Part shown: piece by piece, positions 43,811 to 53,138 of the stretch
Layout: each line of letters opens with the position of its first letter
How positions within the stretch are numbered: the stretch's first letter is position 1
Source of the DNA: Tritonibacter horizontis
Lineage (GTDB): Bacteria; Pseudomonadota; Alphaproteobacteria; Rhodobacterales; Rhodobacteraceae
Direction of reading: 5' to 3'
DNA: 64,000 nucleotides
Assembly (NCBI RefSeq): GCF_001518015.1
Contig: NZ_LPUY01000079.1
Coordinates: 57,665 to 121,664, forward strand
Notes under the pieces: model-generated
Seen by the model: only the letters and a program-made list of their open reading frames with translations
What the model was told of the DNA's origin: nothing
Database searches by the model: none
Program-made: the position numbers and the translations under genes

Positions 43811-44803
43811 ATGTCTAAACCCGTCCGTTGGGGGATTCTCGGGGCTGCCAAATTTGCCCGTGAACAGATGGGACCGGCGATCCACGCGGCGCATGGCGCC
43901 GAGCTGGCTGCCCTTGCGACGTCGAGCCCGCAAAAGGCCGCACCGTTCCTGGCTTTTGCACCGGGGCTGGAGGTTTTTGACAGCTACGAGGCGCTTCTGG
44001 CCGATCCGTCCATTGATGCGGTCTACATTCCGCTGCCGAACCATCTGCATGTAGAATGGGCGCTCAAGGCGATGGATGCAGGCAAGCATGTCCTGGTGGA
44101 AAAGCCCGCGACACTCAAGGAAGCGGAGTTTGACGAGCTGATCGCAAAGCGAGATGCGACGGGCGTCCTGGCCGCCGAGGCCTATATGATTGTCCAGCAT
44201 CCGCAATGGCAAAGGGCGCGCGAACTGGTGCAGTCTGGCGCCCTGGGAACCCTGCGTCATGTCTCGGGGAAGTTCTCTTATGACAACCGTCAAGAGATGG
44301 AAAACATCCGCAACCGCCCCGAAACCGGTGGTGGGGCGCTGCGTGATATTGGCGTGTATGTGCTCGGGTCTACTCGTTTTGTAACCGGAGAAGAGCCGGT
44401 CGATTTCAGCGCACAGATTTCTTGGGAAAACGGTGTTGATGTCCTGACGAACATACAGGCGCAGTTTCCGGGTTTTCTCTATACGGCATATGTCAGCACG
44501 CGCATGCAGCCCTGGCAGGAAATGGTGTTCCATGGCGACAAGGGCGTGCTGCGCCTGACCGCCCCGTTCAATCCGCGCGTTTTTGGCGAGGCGAGGCTGG
44601 AGCTGCACCAATCCTCTGGCGTGGATGCGGTTCCGGGGCAGGTGCTGGTCGAACGCTTTCCACAGGCCGATCATTACAAACTGCAGGTCGAAGCATTTGG
44701 GGCAAGCCTGCGGGACGGCACCGCCTATAGCTGCCCACTGGAGTTTTCGCGCGGAACCCAGGCGATGATCGACCGCATTTTCGAGGTGGCGACCGAGCTC
44801 TAG
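43811..44803 (+). CDS. Gfo/Idh/MocA family oxidoreductase
   Basis: 330 residues. The N-terminal Rossmann domain starts RWGILGAAKFAREQ and continues with YEALLADPSIDAVYIPLPNHLHVEWALKAMDAGKHVLVEKPATL, where EKP supplies the conserved Lys. The C-terminal alpha/beta domain has the GGGALRDIGVY substrate-site motif with Asp and the following Tyr. Members are NAD(P)-dependent sugar or cyclitol dehydrogenases; the substrate is not known. AAGGAGAAAG before 43811 fixes the start. It is convergent with the GNAT gene. Confidence 0.9.
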   Translation: MSKPVRWGILGAAKFAREQMGPAIHAAHGAELAALATSSPQKAAPFLAFAPGLEVFDSYEALLADPSIDAVYIPLPNHLHVEWALKAMDAGKHVLVEKPATLKEAEFDELIAKRDATGVLAAEAYMIVQHPQWQRARELVQSGALGTLRHVSGKFSYDNRQEMENIRNRPETGGGALRDIGVYVLGSTRFVTGEEPVDFSAQISWENGVDVLTNIQAQFPGFLYTAYVSTRMQPWQEMVFHGDKGVLRLTAPFNPRVFGEARLELHQSSGVDAVPGQVLVERFPQADHYKLQVEAFGASLRDGTAYSCPLEFSRGTQAMIDRIFEVATEL

Positions 44804-44874
44804 GGAGATCTTGGAGAGGCGGAAAAGGGGGGCTAGCCTATGGGCGGCGGGCCGCCTGGGACGGGTGCGACCTG

Positions 44875-45357
44875 TTACAGGGGTCGCCGCATGACCAGTT
44901 GAGGCCCCCCTATGCCGCTGTCAAACAGTTCACCTGTCCGGGCAAAATCGGCGGTCAGATAGCTGCGGATCGCAACTTGGTTGCGGATGTTCACGGTCAG
45001 GATCAGAGCCATGGCTGCAGGGTAGTTGTCGCGCAGCAGCGCTGGCAGCGCCCGGAGCGCGGCTGTCCCGATGCCCATGTTCTGACGGTCCCTGTTGATC
45101 ATAAAAGCGCGCAGACCCAGATCACCGTCGCGGGCAAAGGCGTAGGTCTGTGGGTATTTGTGATCTATCTTGAAAAAACCGACCGCATCCCCCGAGACGG
45201 ACACCGCGTAAAAATCCAGCCCCGCCTCGTCAGAGGCAAAGGCCATATCGACGGTGCCGCAATAGACAATTTGCTCGGGCGCCACTTCGATATGGCGCAC
45301 CAGAGCGTAGTCGGATTTTTGCAGCCGAAGAAAGCTGATGTCATGCGTCTTAGTCAT
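44875..45357 (-). CDS. GNAT family N-acetyltransferase
   Basis: 160 residues if started at the second Met (45357); a Met at 45375 adds six residues but lies two bases after the T-run of the pepF terminator. The acetyl-CoA fold shows AVGFFKIDHK, GLRAFMINRDRQNMGIGTAALRALPALL (motif A, Q-N-M-G-I-G) and NIRNQVAIRSYLTADFARTGELF. Substrate unknown. Its position just past the terminator implies an internal promoter or regulated read-through. Confidence 0.82.
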   Translation of the reverse strand: MTKTHDISFLRLQKSDYALVRHIEVAPEQIVYCGTVDMAFASDEAGLDFYAVSVSGDAVGFFKIDHKYPQTYAFARDGDLGLRAFMINRDRQNMGIGTAALRALPALLRDNYPAAMALILTVNIRNQVAIRSYLTADFARTGELFDSGIGGPQLVMRRPL

Positions 45358-45376
45358 TGGTCGGCTATGTTGCATA

Positions 45377-45406
45377 GAAAAGGCCCGCCGTCACCTCGGG
45401 CGGGCC
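45377..45406 (-). terminator. Terminator of pepF (minus strand)
   Basis: On the minus strand GGCCCGCC, loop, GGCGGGCC followed by TTTTC. It lies about 70 bases downstream of the pepF stop and ends at the GNAT gene start. Confidence 0.8.
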
Positions 45407-45476
45407 AATATATGCCGTTTTTCGAAGCTGTGCGCTGAACGTCCTGCAGAAGGTCGTCGACAATCCGCGCTGGTGC

Positions 45477-47300
45477 TCAGTCTTCCATCGCTTCCAATTC
45501 GTCGATCAACCCGGAGATCATGCTCAGCCCCTTGTCCCAGAACGCGGGGTCGGAGGCATCAAGACCGAAGGGCGCAAGGAGCTCCTTGTGGTGCTTGGAG
45601 CCGCCGGCCTTGAGCATCTCGAAGTATTTCTCCTCGAACCCTTCGGCCCCTTCGGCATAGACGGAATAGAGCGCATTCACCAACCCGTCGCCAAAGGCGT
45701 AGGCATAGACGTAGAAGGGCGAATGCACGAAGTGCGGGATGTAGGCCCAGAACGTCTCGTAGCCTTCCATGAAATCAAACGCTTCGCCCAGGGATTCGGC
45801 CTGAACGCTCATCCAGAGCGCGTTGATGTCATCGGGCGTCAGCTCGCCGTCTGCGCGGGCGGCGTGCAATTTGCATTCAAAGTCATAAAACGCGATCTGG
45901 CGGACGACCGTGTTGATCATGTCCTCCACCTTGCCGGCGAGCAGCACCTTGCGTTCTTCCTTGGTCGTGGCCTTTTCCAGCATCTTGCGGAATGTCAGCA
46001 TTTCGCCGAACACCGATGCGGTTTCCGCCAGCGTCAGCGGGGTCGACGACAGCATCTCGCCCTGATCGGCGGCCAACACCTGATGGACACCATGACCCAG
46101 CTCATGCGCCAGGGTCATCACATCGCGCGGTTTGCCGAGATAGTTGAGCATCACGTAGGGGTGCACATCCGTGACCGTGGGGTGGGCAAAAGCACCGGGC
46201 GCCTTGCCGGGCTTGACGCCGGCGTCGATCCAGCCCTTGTCGAAGAACGGCTGTGCCAGGGTCCCCATGCGCGGGTCAAAGGCGGCATAGGCCTCCATCA
46301 CCGTGTCGCGCGCTTCGTCCCAATCGACAATTCGCGTCGTTTCCATCGGCAGGGGGGCGTTGCGGTCCCAGACCTGCATGCGATCCAGGCCAAGCCACTT
46401 GCGCTTCAGTTCGTAATAGCGGTGGCTGAGCTTGGGGTAGGCGGCGACAACCGCCTCGCGCAGGGCCTCGACCACTTCGGGTTCGACATGGTTCGACAGG
46501 TGCCGCCCCATTTGCGGGCTTGGCATGCCCCGCCAGCGGTCGATGATTTCTTTTTCTTTGGCTTGCGTGTTGTGAACACGGGCAAAAATCTTGATGTTTT
46601 CGGCAAAGACACGGGCCAGTTCGCGGGCGGCGGCTTCGCGCTTTGAACGATCCTGTTCGGTCAGAAAATTCAGTGTCGCCTCGATGCCCAGCTCGTCGCC
46701 GTCCAGTTCGAACGTCAGCCCGGCGATTGTCTCGTCAAAGAGCTTCTCCCAGGCGTCGCCGACGATGCCGAGGTCGTGCATGAAGCGTTCCAACTCGTCC
46801 GAGAGCTGGTAGGGTTTCATCGCACGGATCCGGTCAAACACCGGCTTGTAGCGTGCGAGGTCGGTATTGGCGTCGAACAGCGCATCAAGACGACCATCGT
46901 CGATGCGATTGATCTCTAGCGTGAAAAAGACCAGAGGGGTCGTGAAGACAGTGATTTTTTCCTGTGCATCAGAAAGGAATTTTGCGCGATCAGCGTCAGT
47001 GGTCAGCTGATAATAGCGCAGCCCGGCATAGGACATGATGCGTCCGGCGATACTGTTGATCTTTTCGTTGCGCAAAACGCAGGCGAGCAGGCCATCGGCA
47101 TCCAGATCGGCGAGCTTGCCCTCGTAGTCCGCAGCAAAGGCGGCGCATTCGCCCTGCAGCCAGTCGAGATCCCGTTTCAGTTCCGGCGCGTCATCCGACG
47201 CATAGAGATCGCTCAGGTCCCATTCAGGCAGCTTGCCAAGCCCACCCGCATCGGAAGAACTCGGATTGGCATCGTATACGGGGAAGGGAAGTTGGAACAT
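45477..47300 (-). CDS. pepF: M3 family oligoendopeptidase F
   Basis: 607 residues. A cytoplasmic zinc metallopeptidase that degrades oligopeptides. The active site is HELGH (399-403) with the third ligand Glu at 426 in LTLAETASVFGE. N-terminal family features include LPEWDLSDLYASDDAPELKRDL and YAGLRYYQL. Near the end HFVHSPFYVYAYAFGDGLVNALY is typical of PepF. It is intact with the usual length; a terminator follows. Upstream is a cluster of hairpins. Confidence 0.95.
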   Translation of the reverse strand: MFQLPFPVYDANPSSSDAGGLGKLPEWDLSDLYASDDAPELKRDLDWLQGECAAFAADYEGKLADLDADGLLACVLRNEKINSIAGRIMSYAGLRYYQLTTDADRAKFLSDAQEKITVFTTPLVFFTLEINRIDDGRLDALFDANTDLARYKPVFDRIRAMKPYQLSDELERFMHDLGIVGDAWEKLFDETIAGLTFELDGDELGIEATLNFLTEQDRSKREAAARELARVFAENIKIFARVHNTQAKEKEIIDRWRGMPSPQMGRHLSNHVEPEVVEALREAVVAAYPKLSHRYYELKRKWLGLDRMQVWDRNAPLPMETTRIVDWDEARDTVMEAYAAFDPRMGTLAQPFFDKGWIDAGVKPGKAPGAFAHPTVTDVHPYVMLNYLGKPRDVMTLAHELGHGVHQVLAADQGEMLSSTPLTLAETASVFGEMLTFRKMLEKATTKEERKVLLAGKVEDMINTVVRQIAFYDFECKLHAARADGELTPDDINALWMSVQAESLGEAFDFMEGYETFWAYIPHFVHSPFYVYAYAFGDGLVNALYSVYAEGAEGFEEKYFEMLKAGGSKHHKELLAPFGLDASDPAFWDKGLSMISGLIDELEAMED

Positions 47301-47642
47301 TGGGGGCGCCTCCGTCTGGTGTCATCTTGTGCGCGGGCGATGTGAAGGACAGGCCGGAACGGAATGTGGAACAGGTCGACATTCGTTTCCGGCGGTCCGG
47401 CCGCCTGCGGTTCCCCAAACACTTAGGCCTCGCTGGCGGGCGGCACAAGCGCCCAGAGGTGTTTCGCTTCGGGCAGAGCCCGAAGCGACCGGCGCCGCGC
47501 GCGCCCGTACCGGGCGCGCGCGGCGCCGGGCCCAACCCGAAACGATCCCGACAGGGGATCGGGCGAGGGGCGGGAGCCTCCGCCCCGGTTCTGCCAAAGG
47601 CCGTCCCCGGTTGTTGTGGTCGGCGAAGGGGGCGTCTGTCTG
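47301..47642. other. Gene-free region with three consecutive hairpins
   Basis: 342 bases between pepF and the hydrolase gene. Its core (47465-47561) is taken up by the palindromic cluster listed separately. The rest, GC-rich, holds no recognised gene. Confidence 0.6.
47465..47561. repeat. Composite palindromic element (REP-like)
   Basis: Three perfect inverted repeats follow one another: CGCTTCGGGC with a 3-base loop (47465-47487); CCGGCGCCGCGCGCGCCCG with a 3-base loop (47489-47529); and CGATCCC with a 5-base loop (47543-47561). The 19-base middle stem would be extremely stable. The string GGCGCCGGGCCCAACCCG and the following GGGAGCCTCC resemble elements I recall between genes in Rhodobacteraceae. 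It may protect transcript ends or bind a nucleoid protein. Confidence 0.75.
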
Positions 47643-48614
47643 TTATCTGGCGTGGGAAAAATGGGTGGCGATGGCGTCGGCCACCCGGTTGCGCGTTTCC
47701 GGTCTTTCGATCAGAATTTCATGTTGCGCGCCCGCCACGATTTCCAATCGGCCGTTGGGCCAGCGGGCCATGCGGTCGTGGATGGGCGCGGTTGCAACGA
47801 TATCTTCGCGGTCACCCAGAAACGTGATGCATGGCACATCGGGAGAGGCCGAGGCGGCCAGGGCGGCGCATTCCACCATTGCCGCGCCAAGCCATTGGAT
47901 CGTCGGCCCACCCAGCACCAGATCGGGTTGTGCATCCATCTGCATCTGCAAAAACGCGTACATCTCCGGGTCGGTGGTCAGCAAATTGCCCTCGAAGGGC
48001 GCGATCTGCACGTATTGCTCGATCTTGGTGGTCGGAACCAGCCTGTGGTTGAGGCCGAGCTGGGTGCGGAACCGGCCCAGCAGGCGCGCCAGTGGGCGCA
48101 GCGCAAAAGGGATGCGGATGCCCCACATCGGCGCCGTGAACACGCAGGCCTCGACAGGCAGCCCGTTCATCAAGGCGCGCAGGGCAATCGCGCCGCCCAT
48201 GGAGTGGCCCAGCACGAACCAGGGCTTTGGCAGCTTGAGCGCTTCGGCATGGGCCTGCAGTGCAGCAACATCGCGCTGGAATGCGTCAAAATGGTCCACA
48301 TGCCCCAAGCGCCGGTCAGACAGCGCCCGGTCCGCCAGACCCTGACCGCGCCAATCGACGGTCAGAACGCAATAGCCACGGGCGACCATATCTTTCGCAA
48401 AGGGGCCATATTTTTCGATGTATTCGGTGCGGCCGGGAAACAGGAAAATCGTCCCCGCAGGTGCGGTCCCGTGACCTGCGGACCCGGCCTGTGGGGGGGG
48501 CCAATGGCCTGCCCGGATGCGCAGGCCATCGGAGGTGGTCAGCCAATGGGCCGCGCCGCCCTCCGGTCCCTGCGCGATGTCGGCATGGAAAGGAGCGGCG
48601 CTGTCGGCGGTCAT
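47643..48614 (-). CDS. Alpha/beta hydrolase, lysophospholipase-like
   Basis: 323 residues from the ATG at 48614, which has AAGGAT six bases before it; an ATG at 48629 is possible. The serine hydrolase core is FVLGHSMGGAIALRA with the nucleophile in GHSMG. The oxyanion region is IFLFPGRTEYIEKYGPFAKDMVARGYCVLTVDWRGQG, the pattern of PldB-type lysophospholipases and monoacylglycerol lipases. The late Asp (FLGDREDI) and His (GAQHEIL) complete the triad. Cytoplasmic, no signal peptide. Its gene follows the SCP2 gene closely. Confidence 0.88.
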   Translation of the reverse strand: MTADSAAPFHADIAQGPEGGAAHWLTTSDGLRIRAGHWPPPQAGSAGHGTAPAGTIFLFPGRTEYIEKYGPFAKDMVARGYCVLTVDWRGQGLADRALSDRRLGHVDHFDAFQRDVAALQAHAEALKLPKPWFVLGHSMGGAIALRALMNGLPVEACVFTAPMWGIRIPFALRPLARLLGRFRTQLGLNHRLVPTTKIEQYVQIAPFEGNLLTTDPEMYAFLQMQMDAQPDLVLGGPTIQWLGAAMVECAALAASASPDVPCITFLGDREDIVATAPIHDRMARWPNGRLEIVAGAQHEILIERPETRNRVADAIATHFSHAR

Positions 48615-48646
48615 TGGCTGATCCTTCATCGTGATCGGGCCGTTGC

Positions 48647-48940
48647 CTAGGCCAGAACCTGAGCGAGCTTCATTGCGACGCCCATGTCACCGTCAATCGT
48701 CAGTTTGCCACCCATGAAAGCGGACGTCGGGTTCAGCTCGCCGGACAGAATTTCCTGAAAGGTTTCTGCGTCAGCGGTCATGGTCACATCGGTTTCCTCG
48801 TCCGCGACGCGTGCACCATTGCCGTCCAGCACAATCGTGCCTTCGCCGGTGATGTCAAATTTGGCAGACCCGTCGAACCCACCGTCCATCTTTTCGTTCA
48901 GCTGGGCTGCGGCCTGTTCCAGTGTGTCGCTCATGTTCAT
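48647..48940 (-). CDS. SCP2 sterol-binding domain protein
   Basis: 97 residues, a single SCP2 fold. Family features are the KFDITGEGTIVLDGNGARV strand pair, DVTMTADAETFQEILSGELNPTSAFMGGKLTIDGDMGVAMKL. Such small proteins bind lipids or acyl-CoAs. Two Met codons lie close (48940 and 48934) behind TAGGTAGGAC. It is upstream of the lysophospholipase-like gene on the same strand by 32 bases, so the pair may act on lipids together. Confidence 0.9.
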   Translation of the reverse strand: MNMSDTLEQAAAQLNEKMDGGFDGSAKFDITGEGTIVLDGNGARVADEETDVTMTADAETFQEILSGELNPTSAFMGGKLTIDGDMGVAMKLAQVLA

Positions 48941-49034
48941 TGTCCTACCTAGAGTTTCATGCGGTGCGCATAAAAATGTGAAGCTTTTGTCCCGGGGGCT
49001 GGATTTCGCACCCGTAGTGGTTACCTTTTCAAGT

Positions 49035-49625
49035 ATGGGCGCTCCTTGCACGAATCTCAAAGCTATCGTGGCGGCAATTGCAACCGTCATTCTTGTTACA
49101 CTCCCGCTGGGCGCTGTGGCACAGGACCTGTCCGCGACCGATTTTTCGGATCTGAGCGAGGCAGAACTGTTGGCACAGCTGGAGGCAGGCGACCCGGACC
49201 AGGCCGCCGCGCTGGACCGGGAGCTGCAAGCCTTGTGGAGCAAGAGCGGTTCGGCGGCGATGGATCTGTTGTTGCGGCGCGGCCGGGACGCAATGGCGCG
49301 GCGGGACTGGGGCGCGGCGCTGGATCATCTGACCGCGCTGACAGACCATGCGCCAGAGTTCTCCGAGGGCTGGTCAGAACGGGCCCAGGCCCAGTTTCAC
49401 GCGGACCGCTTTGGCCCTGCGGTGGCGGATCTTGAACGGGCCTTGGCGCTCAACCCCAATGATTACAATGCGATTTTTGCGCTTGGCCAGGTGTTTGAAT
49501 ACTTTGATGATCCCGATCGCGCCTACGCCGCCTATGCGCGTGCCAAGGCTATACATCCCCACCATGAGGAAGTAACCAAGGCGCTGGATCGCCTGTCCAT
49601 CACGGTGGACGGCACATCTTTGTGA
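49035..49625 (+). CDS. Exported TPR-repeat protein
   Basis: 196 residues. A signal peptide (IVAAIATVILVTLPLGAVAQ) is cleaved near residue 30. Then a helical region and three tetratricopeptide-like repeats from about residue 75 (GRDAMARRDWGAALDHLTALTDHAPEFSEGW; RAQAQFHADRFGPAVADLERALALNPNDYNAI; LGQVFEYFDDPDRAYAAYARAKAIHP, given as regions). It is a periplasmic scaffold of unknown partner. The ATG lacks a clear ribosome site. It is divergent from the SCP2 gene and upstream of the helicase. Confidence 0.82.
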   Translation: MGAPCTNLKAIVAAIATVILVTLPLGAVAQDLSATDFSDLSEAELLAQLEAGDPDQAAALDRELQALWSKSGSAAMDLLLRRGRDAMARRDWGAALDHLTALTDHAPEFSEGWSERAQAQFHADRFGPAVADLERALALNPNDYNAIFALGQVFEYFDDPDRAYAAYARAKAIHPHHEEVTKALDRLSITVDGTSL

Positions 49626-49691
49626 TCCCCTGAAATTGATCCCCTGGCCCCGGCGCAAGCCTGGCCCAGCGGGCGCGTGGAGACTGATGCA

Positions 49692-52691
49692 ATGACAGCT
49701 GCATCCCGGGTCGTGGCCGTTCTTGGCCCGACGAATACAGGCAAGACGCATTACGCGATCGACCGTATGCTTGGGTATCGCACCGGGATCATGGGGTTTC
49801 CACTGCGGCTTTTGGCGCGGGAAATTTATGACAAGATCGTGCGATTGCGGGGCCCTTCGGTGGTGGCATTGGTCACCGGCGAAGAGCGGATCGTACCGCC
49901 GCGGGCCCAATACTGGATCTGCACGGTCGAAGCGATGCCCGAGGGCATGGGCTGTGATTTCCTTGCCATCGACGAGATACAGCTCTGCGCCGACCCCGAA
50001 CGCGGCCATGTCTTTACCGACCGGTTGTTGCGGGCGCGGGGCCTGAAGGAGACGCTGTTTCTTGGTGCGGATACCATGCGCGGCCCGATCCGGGCGCTGG
50101 TTCCGGGAGTGGAGTTCGTGCGCCGGGACCGGATGTCGGATCTGGTCTATTCCGGATCGCGCAAGATCAGCCGCATGCCCGGACGCACCGCCATCGTGGG
50201 CTTCAGCATCGACAATGTCTATGCCATCGCCGAGCTGATACGGCGTCAGAAAGGCGGCGCAGCGGTTGTGATGGGCGCGCTCAGCCCGCGCACCCGCAAT
50301 GCCCAGGTGGCGCTTTATCAGAACGGCGACGTGGACTATCTGGTTGCCACCGATGCGATCGGCATGGGGCTCAACCTGGACGTGGACCACGTGGCGTTCT
50401 CCTCCACGGCTAAATTCGATGGCCGTCGGATGCGCCCGCTGGCCCCAAACGAGCTGGCCCAGATCGCGGGCCGGGCAGGGCGTGGCATGAGCCATGGATC
50501 CTTTGGGGTGACGGGCGATGCGCGGCCGCTGGAAGAGGGCGTCGCCGAAGCGATCATGGAACATCGCTTTACGCCGCTCAAGAAATTGAACTGGCGGTCG
50601 GCGGATCTGCAGTTCGGCACCACCGATGCGCTGATCAAAACGCTCGAATCAAGCCCGACGGACGAGGTTCTGACCAAGGCGCGAGAGGCCGATGACCTGC
50701 GCGTGCTGAAAGCGCTGTCCCAGGACGCCGATATTCGCGACCGGATCACGGATGCGAGCAAAGTCCGCCTGTTGTGGGATGTTTGCCGCATTCCCGACTT
50801 TCGTGGAACCAGCCATTCCGAGCATTCTTCTTTGCTCAGCGGGATTTTCGGCTATCTTGAAGACGGCGGAGTGGTGCCGGATGACTGGTTTGCCCGTCAA
50901 ATCCGTCGCCTTGACCGGACTGAAGGTGATATTGACACATTGTCGAAACGCTTGGCGTTTATTCGCACATGGACCTATGTCGCTCAGCGAAACGGGTGGT
51001 TGCGTGACGAAAGTCATTGGCGGGACGTGACCCGCACTATAGAAGACAGATTGTCCGACGCCTTGCATACGCGTCTGACGCAACGATTTGTGGACCGGCG
51101 CACATCCGTTTTGATGCGGCGGCTCAAACAGAAGGAGGCCCTATTGGCCGAAGTAAATGACCAGGGTGAAGTGACCGTCGAAGGTGAATTCGTCGGGAAA
51201 CTCGAAGGCTTCCGGTTTTCGCCGGACAAATCCGCACAAGGTGCAGAAGCAAAAGCGCTGAAGTCCGCGTCTTTGCAGGCACTGGCGCCGCATTTCCATC
51301 TGCGCGCGGACCGGTTCTATAACGCACCCGATACCGAAATCGACTATACCGAACAGGGCGGCCTGATGTGGGGCGAACATGCGGTTGGCAAATTGGTGGC
51401 CGGCGCAGATCCGCTGAACCCGCGGATCGAGGTTTTTGTCGATGATGCGGCTGGCGCGGATGTCGCCCAAAAGGTCGAACGCAGACTGCAGCATTTCATT
51501 GCCCGCAAGGTTCAGGCGCTCTTTGAGCCGATGATCAACCTGCAGAAGGATGAAACGCTGTCGGGTCTGGCGCGCGGCTTTGCCTTCCGGATGGTTGAGG
51601 CCCTGGGCATTCTGCCGCGTGCCTCTGTCATGCAGGAAGTCAAGGATCTCGACCAGGAGGCCCGTGGCGCGTTGCGCAAGCATGGTATCCGCTTTGGTCA
51701 GTTCACCATTTTCATGCCGCTCTTGCTGAAACCAGCGCCGACACGCCTGCGTCTGGTGTTGTGGGGACTGGCAAATGGGTTGCAGGAATTTCCCGAGGCA
51801 CCGCCGCCGGGTCTGGTGACCGTCCCAACGCCTGTTGGCGCGCCGGAGGGCTATGACACGATGGCCGGCTATCGCGCTGCCGGGCAGCGGATGATCCGCA
51901 TCGACATGCTGGAACGTCTGGCCGATCTGTTGCGGGCCGAGGACAGCCGGGGCGGCTTTGAAGCGAAACCGGACATGCTGTCGATTACCGGCATGACGCT
52001 GGAGCAATTTGCCGATCTGATGCAAGGGCTCGGCTACAAGGCCGAGAAGGGCGAACGGGTCAAGGTAAAGGCCGTGGACGCCGTTGTCACCGAAACGGGC
52101 AAGGCCGCTGCTGCGGATACCCCGGTCATGGACGCCGCCGCCGAGGTCGAAAACACACCGGCCGCCACTCCTGTCGAGGGCGAGGTGGAACCCGCGCCGG
52201 CCGATGTGCCTGCTGGCACCGAAGAGATCGTCGATGATGGTGTCGCCCCGATCGCCGAAGAGCCAGCTGACGCAGTCGCCGCGGCACCGATCGCAGAGAC
52301 GGATGATGGTGAAACCCCGATTGGCGAGGCCGCGGACGCTGCTGTCGACGCCCCGGAAACGGAGGTTTTCTATTCCTTTACGTGGGGTCGTCAGGCCCGT
52401 CAGGGTGGCCATGCGCGTGGTCAGCGCCGTGGTGGTGAGAGCCGCGGTGAAGGACGCGGCCAGGGCGAAAGCCGCGGCGCAAACGCCGAGGCAAACAACG
52501 GCAATCGCGGCAAACCCCGCAGCGGCGGCAAACCTCAGGGGAAGCCTGGTGCCAAGAAGGGTGGTCGCAACGACCGCGATCAGAACAAGGGCGCAAAAAC
52601 CTATTCCTCGCGTCCGCCCAAAAAGGAAAAGCCAATCGATCCGGACAATCCTTTTGCGGCAGCTTTGATGGGGTTGAAGCAAGGCGACTGA
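49692..52691 (+). CDS. Suv3-like superfamily 2 RNA helicase with RGG tail
   Basis: 999 residues. Motif I GPTNTGKTH (12-20), motif II DEIQ (94-97), and motif VI QIAGRAGRGM near residue 260 match the Suv3 branch, whose mitochondrial member drives RNA decay. The long C-terminal part lacks known motifs until about residue 800, where an Ala/Glu/Pro-rich acidic stretch is followed by an Arg/Gly-rich tail (GGHARGQRRGGESRGEGRGQ...) and a short end motif NPFAAALMGLKQ. The ATG at 49692 was chosen over a GTG. Directly followed by the S4 gene. Confidence 0.92.
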   Translation: MTAASRVVAVLGPTNTGKTHYAIDRMLGYRTGIMGFPLRLLAREIYDKIVRLRGPSVVALVTGEERIVPPRAQYWICTVEAMPEGMGCDFLAIDEIQLCADPERGHVFTDRLLRARGLKETLFLGADTMRGPIRALVPGVEFVRRDRMSDLVYSGSRKISRMPGRTAIVGFSIDNVYAIAELIRRQKGGAAVVMGALSPRTRNAQVALYQNGDVDYLVATDAIGMGLNLDVDHVAFSSTAKFDGRRMRPLAPNELAQIAGRAGRGMSHGSFGVTGDARPLEEGVAEAIMEHRFTPLKKLNWRSADLQFGTTDALIKTLESSPTDEVLTKAREADDLRVLKALSQDADIRDRITDASKVRLLWDVCRIPDFRGTSHSEHSSLLSGIFGYLEDGGVVPDDWFARQIRRLDRTEGDIDTLSKRLAFIRTWTYVAQRNGWLRDESHWRDVTRTIEDRLSDALHTRLTQRFVDRRTSVLMRRLKQKEALLAEVNDQGEVTVEGEFVGKLEGFRFSPDKSAQGAEAKALKSASLQALAPHFHLRADRFYNAPDTEIDYTEQGGLMWGEHAVGKLVAGADPLNPRIEVFVDDAAGADVAQKVERRLQHFIARKVQALFEPMINLQKDETLSGLARGFAFRMVEALGILPRASVMQEVKDLDQEARGALRKHGIRFGQFTIFMPLLLKPAPTRLRLVLWGLANGLQEFPEAPPPGLVTVPTPVGAPEGYDTMAGYRAAGQRMIRIDMLERLADLLRAEDSRGGFEAKPDMLSITGMTLEQFADLMQGLGYKAEKGERVKVKAVDAVVTETGKAAAADTPVMDAAAEVENTPAATPVEGEVEPAPADVPAGTEEIVDDGVAPIAEEPADAVAAAPIAETDDGETPIGEAADAAVDAPETEVFYSFTWGRQARQGGHARGQRRGGESRGEGRGQGESRGANAEANNGNRGKPRSGGKPQGKPGAKKGGRNDRDQNKGAKTYSSRPPKKEKPIDPDNPFAAALMGLKQGD

Positions 52692-52698
52692 TGTTGGC

Positions 52699-53073
52699 AT
52701 GAGTGATCACGCGGGCAAGATCCGGATCGACAAGTGGCTGTGGCATGCGCGGTTTTTCAAAACCCGCTCTTTGGCAGCAAAGCAGGTCGGCGCCGGACAT
52801 GTCCGCGTGAATGGCTCCAAGGCGACAAAACCCTCTCAGAATGTGGCCGTTGGTGACGTTCTGACCTTTACCCAGGCGGATCGGGTGCGCGTGGTCCGCC
52901 TGATTTCCGTGTCAGAACGACGCGGACCCGCTGCTGAGGCGCAGACACTTTACTTTGATATGACAGAGAAGCAGGACAAACCTCCTGCAAATCCGAAATA
53001 CGAAGGAAAAGGTCGCCCTGACAAGAAATCACGCAGAGCGCTTGGTCTTACTCGTCTCCACGAAGACTATTGA
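52699..53073 (+). CDS. RNA-binding S4 domain protein (HslR-like)
   Basis: 124 residues. The S4 domain is at the start: IRIDKWLWHARFFKTRSLAAKQVGAGHVRVNGSKATKP, as in Hsp15/HslR, which binds stalled 50S subunits. The C-terminus is Lys/Arg-rich (KYEGKGRPDKKSRRALGL). It lies 7 bases after the helicase stop, so a shared operon is likely and a shared RNA role plausible. Confidence 0.92.
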   Translation: MSDHAGKIRIDKWLWHARFFKTRSLAAKQVGAGHVRVNGSKATKPSQNVAVGDVLTFTQADRVRVVRLISVSERRGPAAEAQTLYFDMTEKQDKPPANPKYEGKGRPDKKSRRALGLTRLHEDY

Positions 53074-53138
53074 CGGCTTGAAGCCTGCGCACTTGTGGAT
53101 TAGCTAAACCCAAACACCAAAACGGGACGCCAGCCAAG

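Noticed and set aside
51141..52700. A 519-codon minus-strand open frame
   Set aside because: Shadow of the helicase gene; no ribosome site and no recognisable domain.
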